Shown here: positions 7,078 through 15,626 of the stretch, one piece after another | Position numbering within the stretch: position 1 is the first letter of the stretch | Layout of the letters: every line of letters begins with the position of its first letter | Assembly (NCBI GenBank): GCA_045614025.1 | Contig: JAZLCE010000023.1 | Coordinates: forward strand, 1 to 21,952 | Direction: 5' to 3' | Origin: RGIG4140 sp045614025 | GTDB lineage: Bacteria; Pseudomonadota; Alphaproteobacteria; CAAHEQ01; UBA3637 | DNA: 21,952 nt | Notes under the pieces: model-generated | What the model was told of the DNA's origin: nothing | Database searches by the model: none | What the model saw: only the letters and a program-made list of their open reading frames with translations | Translations under genes and position numbers: made by a program

Positions 7078-7106
7078 TGGACTTTTTGAAGTATACAGAT
7101 TATAAT
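7078..7106 (+). promoter_or_regulatory. Promoter of accA
   Basis: TGGACT (7078-7083), a 17-base spacer, TATAAT (7101-7106). A start near 7113 leaves a short leader with the AAAGGA ribosome binding site (7125-7130), and excludes the in-frame start at 7086. Confidence 0.65.
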
Positions 7107-7136
7107 GAGAAAAATCAAATTATAAAAGGATTAAAG

Positions 7137-8084
7137 ATGCAATATTTGGATTTTGAACAAACAATACTTGAAATTGATTCAAGATTAAGTCAAGTTGAAG
7201 TAGATGGCACAAGAACGCCAGATGAAAAAAAAGAAGAAATTGAACGATTAAAACATAAAAAAGAAAAAGCGTTATCTTCTCTATATAGTAATTTAACGCC
7301 ATGGCAAAAATCTGCAGTGGCAAGACATGAAGCTCGTCCACACACATCTGATTATATTAACTCAATTTTTCAAAATTTTTGCATTTTATCTGGGGATAGA
7401 TCTTTTGCTGATGATAAAGCAATTATAGGTGGTTTTGCCAATTTTGAAGGGCAAACGGTGATGGTAATCGGTCATGAAAAAGGGCATGATACGGAAAGCA
7501 GAATTGTGCATAATTTTGGCATGGCTAAACCAGAAGGTTACAGAAAAGCCATTCGATTGATGAAGATGGCAGAGCAGTTTAATGTGCCGGTTATTACTTT
7601 AGTTGATACAGCTGGCGCTTTCCCTGGAATGGAGGGGGAAGAAAGAGGCCAGGGGCAAGCTATTGCTGCTTCAACGGAAGCTTGTTTGGATTTAAAAGTT
7701 CCTCTTATTTCTTGTATCATTGGGGAAGGTGGTTCTGGTGGTGCCATTGCGCTTGCTTCTGGAAATAAAGTTTTAATGCTTGAAAATTCAATTTATTCTG
7801 TTATCTCTCCAGAAGGCTGTGCATCAATTTTGTGGAAAGATGCAAAAATGGCCCCAAAAGCAGCAGAAATTTTAAATTTAACTGCTGATGATTTGTTGAG
7901 ATTAGGAATTATTGATGAAGTGGTGGCAGAGCCAATTGGGGGTGCTCATCGTTATCCTAAAGAAGCAATGGGGGCATTGGCAACGGCTATTAAAAAACAT
8001 TTGGATGAATTAAAGCAATTTTCTCCTGATGAATTAAAAGCGATGCGGCATGAAAAGTTTTTAGCAATGACAAGGGGTTCATAA
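7137..8084 (+). CDS. accA: Acetyl-CoA carboxylase carboxyltransferase subunit alpha
   Basis: The alpha subunit of the carboxyltransferase half of acetyl-CoA carboxylase. With AccD it transfers CO2 from biotinyl-AccB to acetyl-CoA, making malonyl-CoA for fatty acid synthesis. The 315-aa product matches the family (about 319 in E. coli). The N-terminal helix LDFEQTILEI, the core GDRSFADDKAI, GHEKGHDT, NFGMAKPEGYRKA, DTAGAFPG and IGEGGSGGA motifs, and SVISPEGCASILW are all present. The zinc ribbon belongs to AccD and is properly absent. A longer frame begins at 7086, but the promoter and the AAAGGA ribosome binding site place the start at 7137, which also gives the family-typical N-terminus. Single-gene unit with its own terminator, divergent from the yejA-like gene. 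Confidence 0.97.
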   Translation: MQYLDFEQTILEIDSRLSQVEVDGTRTPDEKKEEIERLKHKKEKALSSLYSNLTPWQKSAVARHEARPHTSDYINSIFQNFCILSGDRSFADDKAIIGGFANFEGQTVMVIGHEKGHDTESRIVHNFGMAKPEGYRKAIRLMKMAEQFNVPVITLVDTAGAFPGMEGEERGQGQAIAASTEACLDLKVPLISCIIGEGGSGGAIALASGNKVLMLENSIYSVISPEGCASILWKDAKMAPKAAEILNLTADDLLRLGIIDEVVAEPIGGAHRYPKEAMGALATAIKKHLDELKQFSPDELKAMRHEKFLAMTRGS

Positions 8085-8107
8085 ATAGTAAGTCTATAAA
8101 AAATATA

Positions 8108-8152
8108 ATAAGGCACCTTTAAATCATTAATAGATTTTTAGGTGCCTTTTTG
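8108..8152 (+). terminator. Terminator of accA
   Basis: AAGGCACC (8110-8117) pairs with GGTGCCTT (8141-8148), with an inner AAATC/GATTT helix, followed by a T-run. Confidence 0.85.
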
Positions 8153-8192
8153 ATTGTTTTAAAGCATTTTGCTTAGGCAATTGTTTTATAAT

Positions 8193-8220
8193 AAAAAAGC
8201 GACCATTTGGCCGCTTTTTT
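8193..8220 (-). terminator. Terminator of adhE
   Basis: Read on the minus strand, GCGGCC and GGTCGC close on an AAAT loop with one G-U pair, then a T-run. On the plus strand the same position is an A-C mismatch, so the hairpin suits adhE rather than accA. Confidence 0.85.
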
Positions 8221-8238
8221 GTTTTGGAATATCAAAAC

Positions 8239-10851
8239 TTAATCAAGAGCTTTACCATAGTATGCATCTAAATATAAGTCTTTAATTTCTGAAATAAGTG
8301 GGTAACGAGCATTACATCCTGTGCATTGATCGTCAAATGCTTTTTCAGATAATGTATCAACACAAGCTAAGAATGCTTTTTCATCAACACCAGCATCTTT
8401 AATTGCCATTGGAATATTGATTTCAGCTTTTAATGCTTGAATTGCATTGATTAAGCATTGAACTTTAGCATCATCATCCCCAGCTTTAACTCCTTCAGTT
8501 AATCCTAAAATGTCAGCAAATCTGGCATAACGAGATTTAACAAATGGATATTTATATTGAGGGAATGTGCCTTGTTTTGTTGGAGCATCTGTTGCGTTAT
8601 ATTTAACAACATAAGGCAATAATAAGGCATTTGCTAAACCGTGAGCAACGTGGAATTCACCTCCCAATTTGTGAGCCATTGAGTGGCATAAGCCCAAGAA
8701 TGAGTTTGCAAATGCTTGACCAGCTAATGTAGCGGCATAGTGCATTTTTTCACGAGCTTTTGGGTCTTCAGCGCCGTTTTTATATGAACGAGCCAAATAT
8801 TTGAAGACTAAACGAGCAGCTTCTAATGCTTGACCATCAGATAAGTTATTAGCAAAAATAGATGTATAAGCTTCCAAAGCGTGTGTCAAAACGTCAATAC
8901 CTGAAAAAGCTGTTAATCCTTTTGGCATGCTCATTGCTAAATCTGGATCAACAATGGCCATGTTTGGTAAGATTTCATAGTCTGTAATCGGATATTTTTG
9001 GTTTGTTTTGTCATCTGTAATAACTGTAAATGGAGTTACTTCAGAACCAGTTCCTGATGTTGTTGGAATAGCAACCATTTTGGATTTTTGACCCATTTTA
9101 GGGAATTCAACAATCTTTTTGCGAATATCCATAAAGCGCATTGCAATATCAGAGAATTTAAGTTCTGGATGTTCATACATGAGCCAAACGATTTTTGTTG
9201 CATCCATTGGAGAACCACCACCAACAGCAACAAATACATCAGGTTCAAAACGACGAACTTGTTCCAAAATAATATCAATTGTGGATAAATCTGGATCTGG
9301 TTTTACTTGATCAAAAACTTGATAGCTCATACCATTTTTTTCTAATACACCAGCAATTCGTTCTGTTACACCAATTTTTGTCATTGTGCTATCTGTAACG
9401 ATAAATGCTTTTTTATGACCTTGCAATTCTGCCAATGCAAAATCAAGGCATCCACGTTTGAAATAGATTTTTTCTGGCGTTTTAAACCACAACATATTTT
9501 CGCGACGTTCGGCAACTGATTTAATATTCATTAAATGTTTTACTCCTATGTTTTCGCTGACGGCATTTCCGCCCCATGAACCACAACCCAATGTCAATGA
9601 TGGTGCCAATCTAAAGTTATAAAGATCCCCAATGGCGCCTTGTGAAGCTGGCATATTGATAAGAGTTCTGGCTGTTGTTAATGTTTTTGAGAATAAGTCA
9701 ATTCTATCTTTATTTTTTTCAGATGTATATAAAACAGAAGTATGTCCTGCACCACCTAAAACGATAAGTTTTTGAGCTTTTTCAACTGCTTCTTCAAATG
9801 TTTTTGCTTTGAAGAACCCTAAAACTGGAGAAAGTTTTTCATGAGCAAATGGATTTGAATCTTCAATTTTATCTGATTCAGCAATTAAAATTTTTGTTGA
9901 AACAGGAACTTTGATTCCAGCCATTTCAGCAATTTTATATGCTGGTTGACCAACGATACCTGCATTCAATTTGCCATCAACAAAAATAACATCTCTTAAT
10001 TTTTTACGATCTTTTTCAGAAACAAAAACGCATCCACGTTTAATGAATTCTGCTTTAATATCGTCATAAACGCTTTCAAGAGCAACAATAGCTTGTTCTG
10101 AAGCGCAAATCATACCATTATCAAATGTTTTACTCATAATAACAGAGCTGACAGCCATTTTAAGTTCGGCTGTTTCATCGATGATAACTGGTGTGTTACC
10201 AGCACCAACACCAATAGCTGGTGTACCTGAACTATAAGCTGCTTTTACCATACCTGGGCCACCTGTTGCCAAGATAAGGGAAATATCTTTGTGTCCCATT
10301 AAGTAGCCTGTGATTGCTGGGGTGATTTCATCAAGCCAACCAATAATACCTTCTGGGGCACCAGCTTTAACAGCTGCTTCTAAAACAATACGAGCAGCAT
10401 TATTTGTGCATCCTTTTGCACGTGGGTGTGGAGCAAAAATAATACCATTTCTTGTTTTTAAAGAAATAAGAGCTTTAAAAATAGCTGTTGATGTTGGGTT
10501 TGTTGTTGGAACAATACCAGCAATTAAACCAACTGGTTCAGCAATTTTCATAAAACCATGTTCTGTATCTTTACAAATAACACCACATGTTTGTTCATTT
10601 TTGTAAGAGTTGAAAATATATTCAGCAGCAAAGTGGTTTTTAATCACTTTATCTTCAATGATCCCCATTCCTGTTTCTTGAACGGCTTGTTTTGCAAGTG
10701 GAATACGAGCTGAACAGGCTGCAACAGATGCAGCTCTGAATATTTCATCAACTTGTTCTTGAGAATATGTTGCAAATTCAGCTTGAGCTTTTTTAACTTT
10801 GGCAACAATCTCATCTACAACTTTTTTTTGTTCTTCTGTTATATCTGCCAT
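8239..10851 (-). CDS. adhE: Bifunctional acetaldehyde-CoA / alcohol dehydrogenase
   Basis: Reduces acetyl-CoA to acetaldehyde and then ethanol, regenerating two NAD+; central to mixed-acid or ethanol fermentation and known to form spirosome filaments in other bacteria. The 870-aa product has the two expected halves: an aldehyde dehydrogenase domain (about 1-440) with catalytic C249 in MICASEQ and GAGNTP, and an iron-dependent alcohol dehydrogenase domain (about 450-870) with GGGSPMDATK for NAD and iron ligands D653, H657, H723 and H737, at the same numbers as in E. coli. No domain is damaged. A strong GGAGG ribosome binding site (near 10856-10861) precedes the ATG. Single gene with its own terminator and a candidate promoter. 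A full-length AdhE points to life with little oxygen. Confidence 0.98.
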   Translation of the reverse strand: MADITEEQKKVVDEIVAKVKKAQAEFATYSQEQVDEIFRAASVAACSARIPLAKQAVQETGMGIIEDKVIKNHFAAEYIFNSYKNEQTCGVICKDTEHGFMKIAEPVGLIAGIVPTTNPTSTAIFKALISLKTRNGIIFAPHPRAKGCTNNAARIVLEAAVKAGAPEGIIGWLDEITPAITGYLMGHKDISLILATGGPGMVKAAYSSGTPAIGVGAGNTPVIIDETAELKMAVSSVIMSKTFDNGMICASEQAIVALESVYDDIKAEFIKRGCVFVSEKDRKKLRDVIFVDGKLNAGIVGQPAYKIAEMAGIKVPVSTKILIAESDKIEDSNPFAHEKLSPVLGFFKAKTFEEAVEKAQKLIVLGGAGHTSVLYTSEKNKDRIDLFSKTLTTARTLINMPASQGAIGDLYNFRLAPSLTLGCGSWGGNAVSENIGVKHLMNIKSVAERRENMLWFKTPEKIYFKRGCLDFALAELQGHKKAFIVTDSTMTKIGVTERIAGVLEKNGMSYQVFDQVKPDPDLSTIDIILEQVRRFEPDVFVAVGGGSPMDATKIVWLMYEHPELKFSDIAMRFMDIRKKIVEFPKMGQKSKMVAIPTTSGTGSEVTPFTVITDDKTNQKYPITDYEILPNMAIVDPDLAMSMPKGLTAFSGIDVLTHALEAYTSIFANNLSDGQALEAARLVFKYLARSYKNGAEDPKAREKMHYAATLAGQAFANSFLGLCHSMAHKLGGEFHVAHGLANALLLPYVVKYNATDAPTKQGTFPQYKYPFVKSRYARFADILGLTEGVKAGDDDAKVQCLINAIQALKAEINIPMAIKDAGVDEKAFLACVDTLSEKAFDDQCTGCNARYPLISEIKDLYLDAYYGKALD

Positions 10852-10887
10852 AGATCCTCCGTCATAAAATTTTCACATTTCAAAAAA

Positions 10888-10915
10888 AGTATACGAATTT
10901 TTTTATAATAAGCAA
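10888..10915 (-). promoter_or_regulatory. Candidate promoter of adhE
   Basis: On the minus strand: TTGCTT (10910-10915), a 16-base spacer, TATACT (10888-10893), about 35 bases before the start codon. I see no clear redox-regulator site. Confidence 0.4.
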
Positions 10916-10945
10916 GTTTTTTCTTTATTTTTCATAGAAAAAAAC

Positions 10946-10979
10946 AAAAAGGCATACATGGAAAATGTATGCCTTTTTT
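10946..10979 (-). terminator. Terminator of grpE
   Basis: A perfect 9-base-pair stem, GGCATACAT (10951-10959) with ATGTATGCC (10965-10973), loop of 5. A/T runs lie on both sides, so it could act in both directions, but only grpE ends here. Confidence 0.88.
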
Positions 10980-10993
10980 AGATGTAAAAAAAA

Positions 10994-11584
10994 CTATTTT
11001 GAAACAATAACCATTGCTTCGCGTAAAACCCTATCTCCTGCGATAGTGTAACCTGATTGAAGTTCTTGAACAATTGTTCCTGGTTCTTTGGTATCATCTT
11101 CAATTTCTTGAATAACTTTGTGTAAATTAGGATCAAAAACAACGCCAAGAGCAGGCATTTTTTGAATAGTGTTGTGCTCAAATGCTGTTGTAAGTTGTTT
11201 TTGGGTCATTTCAACACCAGTCAGAAGATTCTTTAAAAAAGAAACGCATTCTTTATTACCTTCTTGTTCAAGTTTTTCAATGCCAGATTTTGCATGGTTA
11301 ATAGCGCCAGTTAAACAATCATCAACGTTTAATAATTCTTTTGCAAAAGAAACAATGGCGTATTTATGAGCTTTTTCAATGTCAATTTGCGTTCTTTTTC
11401 TTAAATTTTCCATTTCAGCTTGTGAACGTAAAGCTAAATCTTTCCATTTTTGGATTTCATCTTGCAATTCATGAATGGAATTTTCTTGATTAGATGATTC
11501 TTGTTCAACTTCTTCAACAGGAGATGATGCATTTTTCAAAATGGATTCTTCTTGTTGTTCATCTTTTTTTTCTTTTTTATTCAT
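10994..11584 (-). CDS. grpE: GrpE, nucleotide exchange factor of DnaK
   Basis: Releases ADP from the DnaK chaperone so the Hsp70 cycle can continue. The 196-aa protein has the family layout: an acidic, disordered N-terminus (about 1-35), a long helix (about 36-105) that forms the dimer coiled coil, with AEMENLRKRTQID, and the C-terminal beta-wing with VVFDPNLHKVIQEI and the signature GTIVQELQSGYTIAGDRVLREAMVIV. The start codon is preceded by GGAG with a rather long spacing (about 11 bases). No dnaK or dnaJ is in the window. No inverted repeat of the CIRCE type and no convincing heat-shock sigma promoter are visible upstream. It is divergent from rph, an arrangement seen in alphaproteobacteria where grpE, hrcA and rph cluster; hrcA is absent here. 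Confidence 0.97.
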   Translation of the reverse strand: MNKKEKKDEQQEESILKNASSPVEEVEQESSNQENSIHELQDEIQKWKDLALRSQAEMENLRKRTQIDIEKAHKYAIVSFAKELLNVDDCLTGAINHAKSGIEKLEQEGNKECVSFLKNLLTGVEMTQKQLTTAFEHNTIQKMPALGVVFDPNLHKVIQEIEDDTKEPGTIVQELQSGYTIAGDRVLREAMVIVSK

Positions 11585-11626
11585 TAATTTATAACTCCAT
11601 GTTTTTTATCGAAACGAATATGCATA

Positions 11627-11655
11627 TATGTAGATGTTTTTATCTAAAAAATCAA
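11627..11655 (-). promoter_or_regulatory. Candidate promoter of grpE
   Basis: On the minus strand: TTGATT (11650-11655), a 17-base spacer, TACATA (11627-11632). A weak match. Confidence 0.33.
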
Positions 11656-11685
11656 GAGGGCAAGGGAATACTTTTTAAAAAAAGG

Positions 11686-11714
11686 TTGATTTAGAATGCA
11701 AAAATTATTATAAT
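11686..11714 (+). promoter_or_regulatory. Promoter of the rph-rdgB operon
   Basis: TTGATT (11686-11691), a 17-base spacer, consensus TATAAT (11709-11714). The ribosome binding site AAGGAG follows at 11733-11738. Confidence 0.7.
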
Positions 11715-11744
11715 TCAAGGCATACAATTCAAAAGGAGAAAGTT

Positions 11745-12464
11745 ATGCAAAGACCATCAAAAAGATTGGCAGATGAATTAAGAGATATTTCACTTGAAAT
11801 TAATGTGAATAAACATGCGGAAGGCTCATGTTTAATTAAAGCAGGTGACACCCATGTTATTTGCACAGCAACGATTGAAGAAAAAGTTCCAACATGGCTT
11901 AAAAATTCTGGTCAGGGTTGGATTACCGCGGAATATGGTATGATTCCCAGAGCGACAGGAACGCGTGTTGATCGTGAAGCTAAAAAAGGTCAGTCTGGAA
12001 GAACTCAGGAAATCCAACGCCTTATTGGAAGGGCATTAAGAGCGGGAATTAATTTGAGAGCCATTGAAAACATCAATATTAAAATTGACTGTGATGTGAT
12101 TCAAGCAGATGGCGGAACAAGAACTGCCTCTATTACGGGTGGATTTGTTGCGCTTTATTTGGCTTGCCAAAAATTATTGGCTCAAGGAAAAATTAAAGCT
12201 ATGCCGATCACAAATTTTATCGCTGCAATTTCTTGTGGTATTTTTCAAGGTGTTCCAGTTTTAGATTTAGATTATTTAGAAGATTCTAATGCTGAAACAG
12301 ATTCAAATTTTGTTATGACAGATAAAGGAACATTAATTGAGATTCAAGGAACTGCAGAACATGGTTCATTTACACCTGAAGAATTTACTGAGCTTTTAAA
12401 ACTTGCTCAAAAAGGCGTGAATGAATTGATTGAAAAACAAAAAAATGTGTTAGGGGTTAAATAA
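11745..12464 (+). CDS. rph: Ribonuclease PH
   Basis: A phosphate-dependent 3'-to-5' exoribonuclease that trims tRNA 3' ends and helps degrade structured RNA. The 239-aa length matches the family (238 in E. coli). The RNase PH fold is recognised by GWITAEYGMIPRATGTR, the phosphate-binding RTQEIQRLIGRALRA segment, CDVIQADGGTRTASI near 112-126, and the late DSNFVMTDKGTLIEIQGTAE. It has a clear AAGGAG ribosome binding site and is the first gene of a two-gene operon; rdgB starts immediately after its stop codon, so translation is probably coupled. Confidence 0.98.
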   Translation: MQRPSKRLADELRDISLEINVNKHAEGSCLIKAGDTHVICTATIEEKVPTWLKNSGQGWITAEYGMIPRATGTRVDREAKKGQSGRTQEIQRLIGRALRAGINLRAIENINIKIDCDVIQADGGTRTASITGGFVALYLACQKLLAQGKIKAMPITNFIAAISCGIFQGVPVLDLDYLEDSNAETDSNFVMTDKGTLIEIQGTAEHGSFTPEEFTELLKLAQKGVNELIEKQKNVLGVK

Positions 12465-13049
12465 ATGAGAAAAGCAATTATTTTTGCAACGCATAACGCT
12501 CATAAAATTGAAGAAGTTGGTTCTATTTTATCTCCGCTTGGGGTGCAAATCATAGGGGGAGATGAATGCAATTTACCAGATGTTGAAGAAACAGGAGAGA
12601 CCTTTGAAGAAAATGCTCTTATCAAAGCTTTGGCGGGAGTTAAATTTTTAGGTCGCCCTGTTTTGGCTGAAGATGCAGGGTTATCTATTGAAGGATTAGA
12701 TGGCGCTCCAGGGGTTTATTCTGCTCGCTTCGCGCAATCTCATGGTGGATATGAAGAAACGTTTAAATATATCGCTAATTCATTAAAGGATAAATCAAAA
12801 AAGGCTTATTATACCAGTGTGATGGTTTTGGCATTTAGTGAAACGGAATATTATGTTTTTAAAGGATATATGCATGGGCAAATGGCTGATGCTCCATCAG
12901 GAACAAATGGATTTGGATATGATCCAATGTTTATTCCAGATGGATTTAATGTGACTTTGGGGAATATTGATTCAGAGATAAAAAATAAAATCTCTCATCG
13001 TTCAAAAGCCATTCAACAAGTTTATGATTTTTTATCAACTCGTGAATAA
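12465..13049 (+). CDS. rdgB: dITP/XTP pyrophosphatase (HAM1/RdgB)
   Basis: Hydrolyses non-canonical purine nucleotides such as dITP, XTP and ITP to the monophosphate, keeping deaminated bases out of DNA and RNA. The 194-aa size is standard. Family motifs are ATHNAHKIEEV near the N-terminus, VEETGETFEENALIKA, LAEDAGLSIEGLDGAPGVYSAR (metal and substrate binding, about 65-86), GTNGFGYDPMF near 145-155 and a final SHR. The ATG directly abuts the TAA of rph (no intervening base), with a weak GGGG upstream inside rph. The rph-rdgB pair is a common alphaproteobacterial operon. A strong two-way terminator follows. Confidence 0.98.
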   Translation: MRKAIIFATHNAHKIEEVGSILSPLGVQIIGGDECNLPDVEETGETFEENALIKALAGVKFLGRPVLAEDAGLSIEGLDGAPGVYSARFAQSHGGYEETFKYIANSLKDKSKKAYYTSVMVLAFSETEYYVFKGYMHGQMADAPSGTNGFGYDPMFIPDGFNVTLGNIDSEIKNKISHRSKAIQQVYDFLSTRE

Positions 13050-13062
13050 ATTTTTTGATAAC

Positions 13063-13095
13063 AAAAAAATCCCCGTTTTTCAACGGGGATTTTTC
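13063..13095. terminator. Bidirectional terminator between rdgB and the MscS-type gene
   Basis: CCCCGTT (13071-13077) with AACGGGG (13082-13088), loop TTTC, flanked by an A-run and a T-run, between two converging genes. Confidence 0.9.
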
Positions 13096-15492
13096 TTAAT
13101 CAACAACAATATCAGATTCTTTTAAATTTGCTTCATTTTTAATATGAAGAACACGTTGTGGATAAGGAATGTTAATGTTGCGTTCCCTGAATTTTTCAAC
13201 AATTAAAGTATAAACTTCTGTTTGAACAGAAAGTTTATTTCCAACATCTGAAATGTAAAAACTTAATCTAAAGTTTAAGCTATTATCTGCTAATGCTAAA
13301 ACGGCAACATATGGATTTGGAACTTGCAAAATATTTTTTGCTTCTTGAGCACATTCAAGTAAAGTTGCTTTAACAAGAGCGATGTCGCTATCATAATCTA
13401 CTCCGACCAATAAATCCACGCGAGCTTGTTTATTTTTATATGTCATATTAATTAAACTTGTAGATAACAATGTTGCATTTGGAATAATCACATTAGATTT
13501 GTTAAATGTTTCAATTTGTGTTGAACGCATGTTAATTTGTTTGACAATACCTTCATATTGATCAACTAAAATCCAGTCGCCAATTTTAAAGGGGCGTTCA
13601 AATAGCAATATGATTCCTGATACGAAATTATTAACAACATTTTGAAGCCCAAGACCTGCCCCCAAAGAAAGAGCGCCAGCAGCAATAGCTAATCCTTTTA
13701 AACTACCACCCATAACACTTAAACCAACAATAAATGCAAGAATGGTTCCAACAAATCCAACAAGGGCTGCTATTGATGTTTTAACACCAATATCAAGATC
13801 AAAAACTTCGGATAATTTTCCTTCAGCTAAGCTGTTTTTAATGGTCTTAAAAATAGCATGTGTGGTAAAGAAAGCAACTAATCCTAATAAAATAGATGTA
13901 ATGGATACATGCATATCTCCGATATTAAATCCAACTAAAATCTTTTTGATGTTTTGGATCATAATATCAACTGACACCCCCCAAATTGCCAAAATACATA
14001 AAGAGACAAATCCGCCAACAAGAGGAATTGTTATGATATTAAAAGTGATTTCAAGACGTTTAAGTTTATATTTTGTAATACGTAGATTTTTGCCAAAGAA
14101 TTTTTTGTGGATAATTTGATGAAAAATAACAAAAATGAATTTTTGGAAAATATATCCAATGGTGATGAACATAATGCTGAGAATAAATCTATTATAAATA
14201 TATTCAGCAAGTTTAACGTAACCATTCATTGAATAGCAAAGAACAATAAAACTGCCTAAAGAAATAAGAAGTGCTAATTTCGAAGATAATGATAATCCTT
14301 GAATTTCTTTTTCATTATTTAATTCTTCATCAGTGAGTGTTTTGTTATTATAAAGTAAATTGAAGGCAAGAAGAATAATGCATGCAGATTTAATAAAGTT
14401 ATTCACCATTTTAATAGCATAAATGGTTTCTGTCGAAGCAGAAAGCTTTTGTGCAGCTACATGTAAAAATGAAAAGAATGAAAGAATGATAATGGTGTAA
14501 ATTAAAGTATGATATATTTTTAATGCCCTTTCATTGCTCACTTCAATTAAACGCCATTGAGGTTTTTGAGGTGTAAATAAAACACTGGCAATTCCTGTAA
14601 AAAAGAATAGATAAATTAAGTAATGGGCTAAAATATCAATTAATGTTCCAAATTGGCCAACTAAAAAATCTGGATTTTGTGAACGCCAAAATAAAAATGC
14701 AATGGGAATAGCTGTAGGAACAACAACTCTTGCTAAAACCATAAAAAAGCCAGCTTTAACTTTTTGAGTATATGTAGGTTTTTCAATGGGTAAATCATAT
14801 CCAAATTTCTTGCGAACAAAAATATTAAGAATAACGGCAAAGAAAAGACTGCTAACAGCCCAAAATAACAAAGATGTTAATCGAGATATAGTGTCTTTTT
14901 GAATAACATTAGTCTGTTCTTGATACCATGAAAATGGATATTGTAACAAGTGATACAAGAAAGAGCTAAAATTAAATAAGGCCATTGAAAGTTCTTTAAA
15001 ATCAAAGATGGATGCTTCTTTAACCATTAATATTTCTAAGAGGCTTTTTGTTCTTAGAGATGCAATTTTTTGATTAAGAGTATCAATTTGGGTGAGAGCT
15101 AAATCTGTTTTTGAAATTTCAGCTTTTACCGTTTCTATTTCCTTAGTAAATATTGCTCGCTGTTTTGTAATTTCGGTAGTTTCTTGTTCTCCTTCTTGAA
15201 GTTCACCTAACGCCGTTACTTTTTTTTGAAGGTTTGATAATTCTTCAGTTGCATTTTCTTTTTTTAGTTGTAAATCACTATAATAGGTGTTTAGCTCTTT
15301 AATGAGTGAAACAGATCCATTTTTCAAAAGAGCATTATCTGAAATATTTTTTTCAATTTTTTGAATATGTTGTGTGATTTCAGAAATAGATAAACTTTGC
15401 TGTTCTTGTGAAGAAACATTAATTTGTTGAGCAAAAACAGGGGTGTAAATTAAGTTTAAAAAGAAAATAATTGAAAAAATAAATCGTAACAT
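13096..15492 (-). CDS. Large MscS-family mechanosensitive channel
   Basis: A 798-aa inner-membrane protein predicted to open under membrane tension and release solutes during osmotic downshock. It has a signal peptide (about 1-22), a periplasmic coiled-coil region (about 25-130, rich in E, K, Q), then about eleven membrane helices between roughly 170 and 610. The last is the pore-lining MscS helix, with AIAAGALSLGAGLGLQNVV and NNFVSGIILLFERPFKIGD, followed by the beta-domain (DWILVDQYEGIVKQINMRSTQIET) and the cytoplasmic cage (to about 790). This layout fits MscK or the alphaproteobacterial DUF3772-type channels rather than small MscS. The start at 15492 (ATG, AAGGA ribosome binding site) is preferred over the TTG at 15510. 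Transcribed from a consensus promoter, divergent from the InsA-like gene. Confidence 0.92.
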   Translation of the reverse strand: MLRFIFSIIFFLNLIYTPVFAQQINVSSQEQQSLSISEITQHIQKIEKNISDNALLKNGSVSLIKELNTYYSDLQLKKENATEELSNLQKKVTALGELQEGEQETTEITKQRAIFTKEIETVKAEISKTDLALTQIDTLNQKIASLRTKSLLEILMVKEASIFDFKELSMALFNFSSFLYHLLQYPFSWYQEQTNVIQKDTISRLTSLLFWAVSSLFFAVILNIFVRKKFGYDLPIEKPTYTQKVKAGFFMVLARVVVPTAIPIAFLFWRSQNPDFLVGQFGTLIDILAHYLIYLFFFTGIASVLFTPQKPQWRLIEVSNERALKIYHTLIYTIIILSFFSFLHVAAQKLSASTETIYAIKMVNNFIKSACIILLAFNLLYNNKTLTDEELNNEKEIQGLSLSSKLALLISLGSFIVLCYSMNGYVKLAEYIYNRFILSIMFITIGYIFQKFIFVIFHQIIHKKFFGKNLRITKYKLKRLEITFNIITIPLVGGFVSLCILAIWGVSVDIMIQNIKKILVGFNIGDMHVSITSILLGLVAFFTTHAIFKTIKNSLAEGKLSEVFDLDIGVKTSIAALVGFVGTILAFIVGLSVMGGSLKGLAIAAGALSLGAGLGLQNVVNNFVSGIILLFERPFKIGDWILVDQYEGIVKQINMRSTQIETFNKSNVIIPNATLLSTSLINMTYKNKQARVDLLVGVDYDSDIALVKATLLECAQEAKNILQVPNPYVAVLALADNSLNFRLSFYISDVGNKLSVQTEVYTLIVEKFRERNINIPYPQRVLHIKNEANLKESDIVVD

Positions 15493-15528
15493 TTTTATAT
15501 CCTTATACAAGTAAAAGTAATTGATTTG

Positions 15529-15557
15529 TTTATAAATATAAAAAAATAAACTGTCAA
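15529..15557 (-). promoter_or_regulatory. Consensus promoter of the MscS-type gene
   Basis: On the minus strand: TTGACA (15552-15557), a 17-base spacer, TATAAA (15529-15534). Transcription would start near 15522, about 30 bases before the ATG. Confidence 0.75.
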
Positions 15558-15589
15558 GGTTGATTATGTTTTTTTAGAGATAATAAATA

Positions 15590-15620
15590 TTGAAATATAA
15601 CTTTTTTAATGATATATACT
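15590..15620 (+). promoter_or_regulatory. Candidate promoter of the InsA-like gene
   Basis: TTGAAA (15590-15595) with TATATA (15613-15618, 17-base spacer) or TATACT (15615-15620, 19-base spacer). Either places the transcript start at about 15625-15627, on the second in-frame ATG. Confidence 0.4.
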
Positions 15621-15626
15621 GAAAAT

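Noticed and set aside
8151..8192. Small hairpin AAGCA-TTT-TGCTT between accA and adhE as a small RNA
   Set aside because: Five-base stem with no promoter; it lies in the spacer between two convergent terminators.
9088..9310. Open frames on the plus strand inside adhE
   Set aside because: They are shadows of the adhE frame, without ribosome binding sites or recognisable protein features.
11585..11660. CIRCE or heat-shock sigma promoter upstream of grpE
   Set aside because: No TTAGCACTC inverted repeat and no convincing CTTGAAA / CCCCAT pair at the right spacing.
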